64,000 nt of DNA from Impatiens glandulifera (lineage: Eukaryota; Streptophyta; Magnoliopsida; Ericales; Balsaminaceae). Position numbers and translations under genes: made by a program. The notes under the pieces are model-generated. The model was given only the letters and a program-made list of their open reading frames with translations. It was not told the DNA's origin and did not search any database. Location: the NCBI RefSeq assembly GCF_907164915.1, contig NC_061864.1:17396484-17460483 (forward strand). Direction: 5' to 3'. Numbering within the stretch: the first letter of the stretch is position 1; each line of letters opens with the position of its first letter. Below, in pieces: positions 25,641 through 38,400 of the stretch.

Positions 25641-26133
25641 ACCAAATTACAATTAAGCATATTCTTAATTACATTAGTCAAACAAACACAAATTCAACAA
25701 CCCATTTTTACAACACCTTTAATATTTTCTAAATCTTAAAAAAATGTATCAAATTGTTCTGTATCCATTAAAATAAATGGATGGTTGCTCAATAATAAGA
25801 TTCCCATATCTTTTTAGAAAGAAAAATTCATTGAAAACCAAATAAACACAAAAATTACAGATAAAAAACACAATAATACATTATAACTATGATTAATAAA
25901 AGTGAGAAGAAAGAAAGAAACAAACAATATATTGTGTATTTTATTAACTAATAGTGGGAAATGCACAAAAATGTATATACAAAATAGGGTCGTTCTTCTT
26001 TTACAGAAGAGAATACAGGAAGCACAGGTAAGCAAACTATTAGCTTTCTTCTTCTTCTTCAATGAGAAAAGGTTGAAGAGGAAAATCAAAAACCTAATTC
26101 CTACTCCTTCTTACCTTCAAACGAATAACATAA

Positions 26134-26779
26134 TCAAGCAAACAATGCCACTGATATATCCGCCAATTTCTTCTCGTTCATCATCGCCCGCCCATTCCTA
26201 ATCCGTTTCGGAGCATTCGGAGCTTCATAATCATCTTCCAAATCTCCAATCTGATCAAAATCACGAAAACCTAATATCTTCCTCGGCGTACTATACTCGA
26301 AATGAATCTTCCTAGCAATCAATGTCTACAATCCAAATCCAAATCCAAACAACATCATCATTAACATTTCATTTCAATCAGAGAACAAATCAAATCACTC
26401 CATAAATCAATCAACAACTTACCACTTCGCGAATAGTTTTCGATACATGAAAAAGCTGCTTCAAGTCATCATGATCAACGCCGCACAGAATCTTCATCTG
26501 CAAAATGAAGTCCAAATTTGATAAGAGAAGAGAAGCGAAGCTTCATACATTCAGAGTAATTAACAATAGTAGAGTACTAACCAGGATATCGTGAGGCAGA
26601 GCTTCGAGCTGAGATCTTAGGAAATTGAGATCCATTTTCTGACTACACTGTTTCTTCAACAATGGCGTCGATTCCGTTTCATTATTGATAGAAATAGCAA
26701 TCCTCTTACCACTCATCGATCTAGTGTAACTTATAAACCCTAATCCAAGCCCTAATCCTTCATTACCAGATACAGCCAT
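26134..26779 (-). CDS. SKIP27: Small F-box protein of the FBS/SKIP27 family
   Basis: Stress-associated F-box protein predicted to bind SKP1/ASK within an SCF ubiquitin ligase; family members are known to interact with 14-3-3 proteins. Three exons: 26779-26582, 26497-26423 and 26325-26134, all GT-AG, 154 aa after joining. N-terminal motif GLGLGLGFISYTRSMSGKR is the conserved FBS N-terminal block. The F-box runs from LEALPHDIL across the first intron into MKILCGVDHDDLKQLFHVSK. After it come the family signatures HFEYSTPRK and, near the end, EAPNAPKR, and the conserved terminus ISVALFA. The ATG at 26779 (MAVSGNEG) is chosen because no in-frame ATG lies upstream in the exon. F-box and flanking motifs are intact, so it should be functional. 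Confidence 0.93.
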
Positions 26780-29700
26780 ATCACTTCTCAAATCTGAATC
26801 ACAGAGAACCTCAATCAATCAATCGTAAAACAGAGAGAGAAAGAAGAAGAAGGAGGTTGAGAAATCCAACGGTTGCAGTTAAACGAAGAGATACAGAGAA
26901 CCGCTTTTCAGTTTTAACTAACTAGAGAGAGAGAGAGAGAGAGTTATGTATAAGGAAATAATAAGAAAGCTTTGAAAATTTGGTTTTTAGAGGGAAAAAA
27001 TGGAATACAACACGAAAGCGCTGGAGTTTTCTTGAAAAGAAAGAAAAAATTAATTAATTAAATTCCTTATTTAAAAAATAATTTAATTAAGAAACAGGTA
27101 AATAAACAAGGAAAAAGCATGCTTCAGTCTAATACTTTTATATTAAATGACCTACTCCTTACGTATATTAGAAGTAAACTTAATAATACCATTTATTATT
27201 TATTTTTAAAATATTATTATAATTTTTTTCTATTAAATGATCTACTTGAGCGGCTATAAGAGATGTTTTGATTTTGGGTTATTTTGATTTTATTAATTTA
27301 AAAATAATTATTTATTATAATTTTATCATTTTAATAATTAAATTATTTAATTTATCAATAAATATATTAAAATATTCTTACTTCACTTTTACTAAATTTA
27401 AATATAAAAAATTATTTAAAATTTTATATTACAAAAATCTCAAACAACCTATTTTTTTTTAGATAAAACCTAAAATCAAATGTGCTCTGAGAGTTTAAAC
27501 ATTTAATTAGTGGTGTTTTATTTAAACTAAATTTATTAAATTATTATTGTTTAAATAATTTAACTGAAATTAAATTATAAGTATAATATCATCAAAGTAT
27601 TTTCTTAATATTAATTTTATCCAAATTTATATATTAAATATTTAAATTTATTTTTATTTATAATATAGAAGGTTAAAATAACCCTAAGACATGACACCTT
27701 AGGATCAAAAACTTAATATTTTATCTTTTAAGACCTATTTTTATTTCTTAAATTATTTCAATGGAATAATTTTAATACTTAATTATTAATTCTAAACATA
27801 AATTTTATTTTATTTTATTTGAGGGTCATTTTGTTGATAGACACGCTGTCAATGTGTGTTTTTAGAATCTGACAGGCAAAAAAAACACTGTCATTTATAT
27901 ATATTAATTTTCAAATGACAAACAACATTGTCATTTGTTTCTAATGTATTAAAAATTAAAAACATTTGGACGGTGATATCCTTTATTAATAGCCACAAAT
28001 TAAATATAAAAGTATTGCGCAGTGACTGGCGGCTGACTTGGCTGCTTCACCTTTAAAAAATAAAAGTTTTGTTTGACGGTTTTTTCTTTATATAAAGATT
28101 ATTGTATTTTTTTTCTATATTTTTAAATTTAATAAATCAACACTATTTAAATTCATTTAGTCAAATACTTTTACACTTTAGTTACTCTCTAGATTATTAT
28201 AACTATTTTTTTATTTATTAAAAATCTAAAAATAAATGTAACTAAATACTATATAATTCATTAGATGCTAGTCACAAAAAAAAAAGTAAAAATTAATAGA
28301 AAACAATATAAACAACCATTCTAAAACATCAAATACCCATACAAACTAAATAACCAATATTTTTCTTGAAAAATATATAAAAATATTATTCAAGCTCTCA
28401 CATAATTATAGGCAAAATAATAATATAATGGATGAGATCCACAATCAATACTAAAAATGCATTAAGGTAATGTATAATGAGATATTGTGTTATCTTAGTT
28501 AGGTCCAACTTTATATTTTTCTTAAAAATATAAATTACCCAAGTTATCTTCTTGATCACTCATAAATGATGAAATATTTTTATCATCATACTTTATTCTT
28601 ATTGTAAGTCTCTTATCATGATGACTAATCTAATTAAATAAAAAATAGTTGTGATATTTAATAATAAATTATATATAAATAATAACCCCATTAAGATAGT
28701 TGATCAAATAATAAAGATAATTCTTAAGAAAAAAATTAAGTAAAAAAAAGTTAACTATTTGCTAAGTGTTAACTAACAAAAAATAGGAAAATAGACTAGA
28801 CCAACACTAATTAAGTTTAACAATTTTATGCATAATTTACTTACACGAATTGGTAATAAAATGCAAAAATAGTTATAATGAATAAGTTATCGTCTATACA
28901 AAAATAATAATAATTAAGAATCTATTGATTGGCTATTGGCTAAGTAAGTTTCAGTTCATCCCGAAAAAAATAAAAAATATATGATCTGACTAAATCACTA
29001 ACAATCGAGAGTTTACTTAAAATCGTTAAATAGTTGTAAACTTCTAAAATTTAGAGTTTACTTAAAATTATAAAAGTTTAATTTGAAAAATATTAATTAG
29101 ATATTATTATGTTTATATATAATTAATTATTTTATATCTAACCAATTTAAAAAACTATATTTATATATATAAAATTAATTAAAAATTAATAATAAGTAAA
29201 TTACACTATAAAATAATTATATTTATAAAATTAATTATACTAGTTTATTTGAATAAATAATAACTTTTTTTAATTTGTAAAATAAATTTGTTTTTTTAAT
29301 GTAAAATAATATAAAATTGTAAAATCGAAATTATTTATAAATTTGTAAAATCTTAAAAATGTTATAAATTCAGACTCGTTAATATTCTCTAAATATAAAA
29401 TCCTAAACCTTGACACTTAACTTCATAATTTTATTTTTGTTTTTTTTTAATTTAATTCATTATTTATTTATGTAATTTAAAAATAACAAAAATACATCAT
29501 ATCCATTTATTTTATCCATAATTTTATTTTAAACACATCAACTCTAATTCCTAAATTTATACCTGCTTATTATACATTATACGAATACATTATATCTTAT
29601 AAATAAGATGCACTTACCTGAGTACCAAAAAATTAAACTAGTTTCTAATTTAATTTATAAGTTCAATATCTTTTTTTTTAATTTTTAATTTGTAATTTTG

Positions 29701-30748
29701 TGTTTGACCCTTATAAAAAAGTCTCTTGATCCTGCCACGACCTAAAAAACAAGAAAATCGAGCCTAGCTCAATGACCTCCAATTGTAAGATGTTGACATG
29801 TATTCCTAGCCATTGATTTGTTGCTAATATAATAATATTGTACATGATAATGACTTGAATTGACTTTAATTTATGTGGATTTTTTTTTTCATTCTTGTTG
29901 TAGAGAGCATATCACAATATGCTTAAGGATGTCAATTATCATTTGAAAAATAAATATGATTTATGAATTATGATTTAATCCTAATAATCCACATCAAACA
30001 AGCCTTATATAATATTCAACATGTTCATAACTTTAATGTCTTCAACAACTCTATTGAACTTAATCTTTTTTTAGATTGCATTTTTTAAAATAAATATATA
30101 TTTATTTAAAGGTCAATCACATAATTATCACATCATTCAATTTTAAATTTGAAAGTTTTAACATATAAAAATGTCTCTTTAAATGTGGACATATTCCAAC
30201 CAGAATTTTTATTACCAAATGAAACAATAACATCCCTCAACTCCATTTATCCAAACATAATTATTTTTTATCTCAAAATAAATAAATAAAATTTATTTAC
30301 ATAGGGATACAAATTACAACTTTATTTAAAAAACAACCCTAACCCAACCTTGTATTAAGCAAACCAAGAAAAACCAACAACTTAATCAAAATTAAGCAAG
30401 AATGAGAAACACAATGAGACCATTCTATTAGATCATAAACTAGTTTTTGTTTTTCAAATAAATGTATTTCTAAGGATGAGTCTTATACTATAACCATTAG
30501 ACCACAACACAAATTTGTATTTCTACTTTGATAAAAGAAGTGACACGGTCAATATCTCATTCAGATATGCATCAAGATAAGATAACATTTTGAGACATAA
30601 CTTAAATATATTATCGTTAATTCTGGGTATATTAATAAAATGAAGGATTTGGTGTGTTATTCACATGAAAGATTGCTTCTTCTCAGTTTCCAGTTAGGAA
30701 CTAAAGCAATCAATAACATCACAATTATGATATTATAGCTGATCATTA
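26780..30748. other. F-box gene promoter side and AT-rich intergenic DNA
   Basis: Near 26820-26945 a GA-rich leader-like segment with a (GA)n tract at about 26928-26942 probably belongs to the F-box transcript. The rest, to 30748, is AT-rich with no supported gene; its final part should include the FHY 3' UTR. Confidence 0.5.
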
Positions 30749-33700
30749 TCAAGTAACATAAAAAAATGGATCTTCCTTGTATTTGGAGTACAATGGAAGT
30801 CCTAGGGCTCTATCTGCAATTCTCCCATCTTCATGAATTTTCTCAATCAGGCTCTCAAGTGATGGGAAATTGGCCTGTCCATAATAAAAATAATAATTCA
30901 GATATAGCGTTTAGTAAATCGAACACAAGCGAAAAAAGAGAAAGAAATGGAAAGATAGTTCTTTCTTTAAGAATCCTTTTAATCAAAGTTGCTAGAACTG
31001 GATTGGGGTACCCTAAGAGCTACATTGGGTGGGTGGAATGAACCGGGACTTTAGTGAGTTACAGACAAAGTTCATAAAGGTCAAATCTTTGATCATCCCA
31101 TAATCTATGATTGAGTTGCAGATAATTTTGTTTGTTTAGGGAAATGGGCATTATAGCCATTTTGTTAAACCGAGAGAGAGAGAGAGAGCGGTAGTTATAT
31201 TACCTCTGGTCGTATATAACCGACAATCACAAGTCTTAATTCCTCGCCATAGAAATCCTCGTTGAATTCATGAAGCAACCATGGCTCCTGAAATTCGTCC
31301 AGTTTTCACTATTATAATGTTTTTAAAAGATACGAGTATAATATGATTTTCATAAATCAAATATAAGACTCACAATTGTCTTTTCAGAATTGTTAAAATA
31401 AGGGTTCCAGCCGATACTCATCACCATCTTGTAAATTCCTCGCCCCGACAATCCAGCCCAACCAAAGTATACACCCGAGGGATGCTCTGACAGCACGTCA
31501 GAGAAGCCCTCTGTCGACAAATTAGCTGAAACATATAAAGAATATGGAAATTAAATTTTAAGTGATTATTAATTTCAAAGAAATCCGATCCTATAAACAA
31601 TTAACTTAATTGAACCTGTAGGAATTCCAAGAACCTTTGAGCCACGACCATATCCTTTAATAACAGGACCATATATATGCCAAGGTTCTAATGGCAGAGT
31701 GGCTTCAACCCCTGGTATTGGCAGCGAAAATGTTTCAAGTAAGATCGAGAAAGACGACAAATAGAAATCTGATGAGATGTAGTTTTCATGAATCTATAGA
31801 CTTTACAATCTTCAAAAGGAGGTAGACCCCACTTCTCAGGATGCAAGTCTAGAAGAGAATTGATCACTTCATCTGCTGCAGTGAAAAGATTGGTCTGCTT
31901 TGGAAGAGATGGAACAGCAACCACGTTCATTCCAGCAGCTTTACCAGCAGTTACACCTGGTCTAATAGCATTACAGAAAATTAGGGCACCATAGAATGCA
32001 TGTAGTTGAGATTCTAAGCAACCAATTCCAACAAAACCAAATAGGGTCAATATCATGTCAATCAATAATGATGATCCATTCAGGGGGAAAAGAACAGGAA
32101 ATTGAAACCAAATAGGGTCAATATAATAAACTTTTTTTTTGTGTTAATTATCATCTTGAAAATTGCCAACCAAACGCTTTAAATGTAGAAATTGAACATA
32201 AATAATTCAAATGTTTTAACTTTTAAGGGTAGTTTACATTGAATCTTCAATTACGAGGCACTTTGAAGGATCAAAATTCAGTCTTTTAGCTGCTTCAGTG
32301 AACCTTAAACAACAAGAATAAAGGTATATAAGATTCATTGATGAGAAATACATACATATAAAATAGAATAGGTCAAATCAAGTTGTATCTCACATTTCAG
32401 GTGATGGCTTTCCAGATGCAACTTCATCACCACCAATAATGGTAGAAAACGATTCTTTCCATCCTAAGTTGGACAAGTAGTTGGAATTATTTTGTTAGTC
32501 TTAACTGTAAGTGAAATGCATCAGTATTAAATATTTCACTAGTTTAATGAAACTTTTGAAGATACAAAAATAAAATTTAAAATAAATCTAGGATCTCCAA
32601 AGGCTTGTTTGACGTGGGCTATTTGGATTAAATCCAGATAATCAAACATCCATCAATTCTTCCACCAAATCATCATATATCAAAATACCCCCATTTTTTT
32701 TTTTCTTTAAAACATTTTAAAATATCAAATACCAAGGGGATTTTGGATCATTTTACCCAAATGTCTACTTTCTCAACTCAAATAACAATACATTAGACAA
32801 TCCCGAAGTGTTGGAGATTTTAGGTCAAAAGGGGTTTGGCTATGTAGCCTAAGCTTTAGACAGATCTGTTGACTACTAAAGAAGTGAAGTATGTCTTACC
32901 ACTATAATATAAAAGTGAAATTGATTAAAACTGTACATTTGTAAAGAAGAGGCCGAAATCCATCAGGAACAGCAAGAAAACAATGTCAGCATCCAACAAG
33001 TGAACTCTATGAGAATCCTTAAAAGGCTAAATTATTGGAATAGATTACCATGATGTCTGGAGATCTTATTTTCAATGTCAGCCCTTGGGGAGTTTGATGC
33101 CAATGCCATTTTCACATTGTTACCCCTTAAATGTTTGATTAACCGATCTGCACCTGGAAGAGCTTTGATATTTTTCCATCTACAATGAAGGAGGAATAAC
33201 AGACTTCTAAATAAAAAGCAAAAGATTTCAATACTACTTAAGTCACCAAACATAAATGAATGAACATAACATTTTAGACAAAGCAAATATATACATTAGT
33301 AAATACAGTTTGAAGCTTTCAGCCTCAAACAGTGCATAATTTGGATTTGATCAGATTTAAACAAATGTTTATCTTTTCTCATAAAAATAAACGATGAACT
33401 GAAGTAAGAGTAGAGGTTTGGTTTGGTTACTGTTGAGGGAACATTGGGCTAATTTCTGAAACAAATTCATCAGTGGATAAAGGAAGTTGATAATCCTCAA
33501 CAATGGCGGCTGCAGCTTCCAAAGGTGTCTTTCCTACAACTTTAAGAGCTCCTCTCCCATCCCAATTCTTCCCATACTTAGCCAAGTAAACCTTTAAAAC
33601 TTCAGTCACAATGCCATCTGTAAAATGATGAAACTATGGTATTATGAATACTAGCACAAATGAGCTATTCATAGAATCGTGATTAATAACTAGACATCTC

Positions 33701-33796
33701 AATTGACTCCTTAAAGAAATCATTTTTACCTGTATTCAAAAGAGTATCATCCAAGTCAAAAATGACACATGATGCTATCTTCAAAGAAACCTCCAT
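30749..33796 (-). CDS. FHY: Bifunctional FMN hydrolase / riboflavin kinase
   Basis: Fused enzyme that makes FMN from riboflavin (C-terminal kinase) and hydrolyses FMN back to riboflavin (N-terminal HAD phosphatase). Ten exons: 33796-33730, 33617-33431, 33179-33049, 32463-32394, 32303-32238, 31961-31807, 31711-31616, 31525-31374, 31287-31204 and 30874-30749; all GT-AG, 377 aa, close to the roughly 379 aa I recall for Arabidopsis FHY. HAD motif I is FDLDDTLLNTDG (residues 14-25), with the two catalytic aspartates kept and a D where plant FHY usually has G. Motif II is LASNSPR, motif III GKPSPEM, motif IV VIEDS. The kinase starts near residue 235 with GPVIKGYGRGSKVLGIPTAN (nucleotide-binding PTAN), then HPSGVYFGWA, MSIGWNPYF, EPWLLHEF-EDFYGEELRL and GYIRPEANFPSLE. 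No obvious transit peptide. Transcribed divergently from APC4. Confidence 0.95.
32600..32800. mobile_element. Possible MITE remnant in an FHY intron
   Basis: The segment starting AGGCTTGTTTGACGTGGG, with GGATTAAATCCAGATAAT and a T-rich centre, resembles the start of a segment in APC4 intron 4 (from about 37012: GGTTTGTTTGATG, GATTTAATCCATATAA). This suggests a dispersed hAT-like non-autonomous family. Ends and target duplications were not resolved. Confidence 0.3.
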
Positions 33797-35436
33797 ATAA
33801 GGGGAGAATCGTTGAGATGATGCAATTCAACTAAATATAGATGGGTGGCGATATAAGTAAAATGATCTCTTCTACTACTGACGGAGAGGGATTGAGACAG
33901 ACAGATTTGTGTGATATTGAACTGGAAACAGCAGGATACCGGCGCCGGAAAACTTCAACGGAGACAACCGTCGTGGATGGGTTTTGAGCCAGAAACTTCA
34001 AACTCTGGTTGGCCGCTGCTGGTAAGCTATCTTCATTTGCTCCATCGGCTCCCAAACCCAGTTTTATCTCTTCATCTTCTTTCTTTTCCTCCAAGTTTGG
34101 TCAAATATCTAATAAATCTTTTAACTTTCAAAATCACTAAACATTTTGTAAATGTGTAACTAATATTTTTCTTCCTAAATTTTATACAAATATTTAAATT
34201 ATTACTTAATATATATTTTTTAATTTAAATATTGTCTATTGTTTTATTTTTTAACCTTTTAATTTATTTTTATTGAACTTTTATAATTTCATAATTTAAA
34301 ACATTAAATTTAGCATAGCATTATGATCAAAATAACATTCGTTTCCGAACATGTAATCAAAACTAGAAAAGAATTTAGAAAAGCTTGCTTCTACCTTAAA
34401 AATCACCTCCCCGACGACAACCAATCCGTATATGGGTCCCACTAACCTCCGGCTAATCTTGGTTATTCCCACAATAAATTATTCGTTCACTTTCACTTAA
34501 AAAATTTCGCATCTGATTTGCGACATCAATCCGATAAGGATGAAATGTTTAATTATTTTTTTAATCGAAATATATGGGTCTTCTCAATAACGTTGAACCG
34601 ACAAATATAACTTAGTATAAATAAAACAAATATAACTTAGTATAAATAAAGCTTAATGTTTTTGGTTTTGGTAATTGAGTTTGATTTGAACTATTTCTAT
34701 TCGTTATTGAACAATTTAGTCGGGTTCAAATGCTATTAAAGATAATAAAAGAAAAGATAATATTTTTTTTGGAGGTGATAAAGAATGAACACAATTTAGT
34801 CGGCTTACTTGTATACAAAATAATTTATGGTAAAACCCTTAGTTAAATAAGTGTTATTCGCGCTTCTTTCTTCACTCTCTTTCCTTTTCTCTTCTGCGTT
34901 CTTCTTTAGTTTCTTCTTCTCTATTGTATATTCTTCTGGACGACTCGACAAGGAGGACGATTCTAAGTTATTTGGAGACTGGAGTACTTCGTCTTCCGCA
35001 TTAGACCAGCGCCGACCCGTTATCCTTCTTTCCAGGTTTGTTGATTTTGATTTTTTGATTAGATTACCTTAGATCTATTTGTTGCTTTTCAATATAATTA
35101 GTTATTCCGAATAATTTGGAAAGTTCAAAGGTTATCCTGTTGAAAATGGACGATGTGTTGTTCTAACTAATTTAGGATGATTGCAATGCATTTGGTTGAG
35201 TAGAAGCTGAGAAAATCATGTGAAGTTGAGATGAATGTTTACTGATGTCCTTACTTTGGAATAATAAAAGCCAATTTTATTAAAAAAGAAAGAAGAAAAA
35301 TGATCTGAAACTGTAAATTGAATGATATGTGAAGTCAGTTCTTGCTGAAAATTGAAAAATTCTACCGGTGGCTTGGCTTCACTGCTGATCTTGCCTAGGA
35401 GTGCTGATTTTCTCTCGACTGCCTTCAAACCCTCTT
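33797..35436. other. Divergent intergenic region between FHY and APC4
   Basis: About 1.6 kb separates the two start codons. An 87-codon minus-strand frame at 33831-34094 abuts the FHY start but has no ATG, so it is treated as leader sequence. The pyrimidine-rich stretch around 34860-34930 resembles an APC4 5' leader. No additional gene is supported. Confidence 0.5.
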
Positions 35437-38400
35437 ATGGACACAGACGAAGATCAACGAGTGGTTCCGTTCCAGCTTCAATTTGACAAACCTATTCCAT
35501 TTCAGGTTTCTCTGCCTCTTTACATATATACATAGATAGACCATTTTGAAACAATTGGCTTAGCAAGATATACAAGTGTTTTACTAACTTGTGAAATTGT
35601 ACATTTTCTCATAGTTTTCTCTAAACTTCATTTTGCCGACAGATTAAAATAGCAGAATGGAACCCGGAGAAGGATTTACTGGCCATGGCCACGGAAGATT
35701 CCAAGATTATTCTGCACCGTTTCAATTGGCAGCGACTGTGGACTATATCTCCAGGTGTCTGATCCTACTTATTCACGTTAGTTTATGTTAAGAATATATC
35801 ATTCTGTTCAGGACAGTCCGAGTTTGTTTTAGCAAACAAGTTTTGGACTTTTGGCCTTTAATTATTGATTATATCTATGGAAAAGATGATATTATAGTTT
35901 TCGCATGCAAGATGTTTGATGAATTGACTGTCACTTTCCAATAGGAAAGAAACAATGGTGTAATTTGAGGGATAACGTTTGTTCAATTAAAGTGATGTCT
36001 GACCACCTGTTATAATTGTTAATTCTAATATTTGTGCTATAAACTTCCCTGGATGATTTTTTATTTTGATGTTCCTTATGTGTGCCATAGTAAGTCATCA
36101 TCAATTGTTTTCTTTGATTGTCAATGCAAACTCCATCAAGATCTAATCTTGATTAGAAATGTTAACATCAAATGTAAACTATAGATGCAACTGAAGTGGA
36201 AGTATTGAAACTTGTGAAGTTGATCATTTCTGTTTTGTAATTATAGTTCCTATTTTATTATCAAAAAAGGACTTGTATCATTTGAAATTATTTATATTCT
36301 TCTGTAATATTGCTGTTATGCATATTCATATGAATTTGTTCTTGATGCTTTTTAGGAAAATGTATAACATCTTTATGCTGGAGGCCTGATGGTAAAGCAA
36401 TAGCGGCGGGGTTAGAAGATGGGACCATTTCATTACATGATGTTGAAGTATGTTGCCTCATGAAATGATAATAATTTTAGAGAAATAAAAGCAGACGAGA
36501 CATTGTCAAACTATTGTGCTTTAATTTGAAAAGTTCTATATTTTTCGAGCATTTTCTAAACACTAAATTGAGGGCTGAAGATCCAGCACTCGCTCAATCT
36601 TTGGGTAATAATTTGATCTGTTGTATTATTTTTCCAAAAAAAAATTAATCTGGAATTGCTAAAATGTGTTGCACTATGCTTTCAGATACAATGGCATGTT
36701 TATGTTGCTTAATTGAAATCTAAGGGAGTTATTTATTTTTCTGCCCTATTTGATGTGCCTCATATTCTGTTCTTATATTGTTTATTTGTTCTTACAGAAT
36801 GGCAAACTCTTGCGAAGCAGTAAGTCCCATACTTCTGCTGTTGTGTCTCTTAACTGGGAGGAAGATAGCACACAAAATGAGGTATTTTTTCATATTTTGT
36901 GTTTGTTTTGACTGAAATATGTATTTTAATTTTTATAATTCTTATACAAGCACAGGAGTGATGCTTATGTATGAAATCTATTTGAGCTGGCTCTTCCACT
37001 CTCTAAAGGTTTGTTTGATGAAGGATTATTTAGATTTAATCCATATAACCACTTATCCCATCATCAATCTGTTACACTACTTAGGTTTAGAGTTAGGGTT
37101 TTGTAATAGGTAAGAGTATATTGGAGAAGAAGATGAGAAGGGAATGATCTAAGCTCTTAGATGAGTAGCATGGAGAGCCTCCATAGCCAAGAGAGAATAT
37201 AAACTCTATTAATATTTCATTCATTACATTTATCCCTCAGCTAGGTCACCCTATTTAGCCTATTTCAGGTCTCCATATTCTTACTGCACTTGTGGGATCT
37301 GTTGTATTGTAGTTATGTAGTGAATTAATAGATTTTATTTTAATTGATGTTACTATTGTTACTTATTATTATTTACTAGGGAGAGGGATATGTTGAAGGA
37401 AACATTTAGATGGTTGTGATAATTTTTTGTAATGCAGGATGACTGTAGTAGCTTTTCTGCATATGAAGATAGAACATCTCGTTTTTTCCCGCCTGCTCCA
37501 AGGGCTCCTCGGGTGCCTGGAATTGCACTGGGTGAAGATAATGACGAACGATCACACTGGGAGATATTGGATTCTACTCATCAACGGTTTAACATCTTAT
37601 GCAGTGGGGATAAAGATGGAAGTATTTGTTTTAGTTTATTCGGCATATTTCCTATAGGAAAAGTTGTAAGTTAATTTGGGTCAAGTTATTTTAGGTGATG
37701 AATATGGGTGTGGAAATTTAACTATTGGGTTTTATTTCAGAATATCCATCAGTTTTCTCTTTGCAATCCTCGTGTGGATGATAACGCCAGTTACCAACTT
37801 CTGAATGGTTCAATCAATAAGGTAATGTTTGTCTTTACTAAAACCGAGATTTGTTTGTTCATTGAATGCTTATAATTTAAAAAGATGTCATAGCCACTTA
37901 TTTATCAAGTATCATTCATTATCACCACATTGAGAATCATCACATATCTTATGTTATGGCTGTTAAGAGTTTTTTTTCCTTCAATGTATTAAATCTGGGG
38001 TAAAGAACTATTCCTTCACAGGTGACTTTGGCAAAAGACTTGTGCCATTTGATAGTCATGTGCTCAGGTGAGCTATCCAGAGATGGCATTGAATCAAGCA
38101 AAAGACTGCCTGTAAATAATTTTGGCTTATGCTGCTTGGTGATTGACACTTCAATATTCAAGAAGAGGTAATATTTGTTTATGATATAAAGTAATATGTT
38201 TAGTTTATCTTTGTTCATATCTAACTCTTCAATTTTCTTCTTCTTGCTTTCTGTGATCCACCAACAGAAAGGTGATTTTTAATTCTTATTTAAACAGTCT
38301 TTGCTTTAAGTTATTTCATATGCTTTTCCATGTCTTCAGTTTAATTGTTTTTCATCCAGACTCATGTATTTGCTTCTCACCCTTTAAAATTTGTAGCTTT

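Larger units (their letters stand above)
19233..26133. other. Long gene-free AT-rich block
   Basis: Roughly 7 kb of very AT-rich DNA. Many short open frames occur, but none shows a domain, splice logic or compositional break. Recognisable structures are the palindromic element near 20165-20513 and the tandem duplication near 25342-25640. The last part should hold the 3' UTR of the F-box gene that stops at 26134. Confidence 0.5.

Noticed and set aside
33831..34094. 87-codon minus-strand frame directly upstream of FHY, possible uORF or N-terminal extension
   Set aside because: It has no ATG (opens with TTG) and ends before the FHY start in another frame; it shows no family similarity.
38265..38275. 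Alternative acceptor (CCAACAG) for APC4 exon 8
   Set aside because: Reading from it does not give APC4 sequence, whereas the acceptor at 39041 continues the protein in phase.
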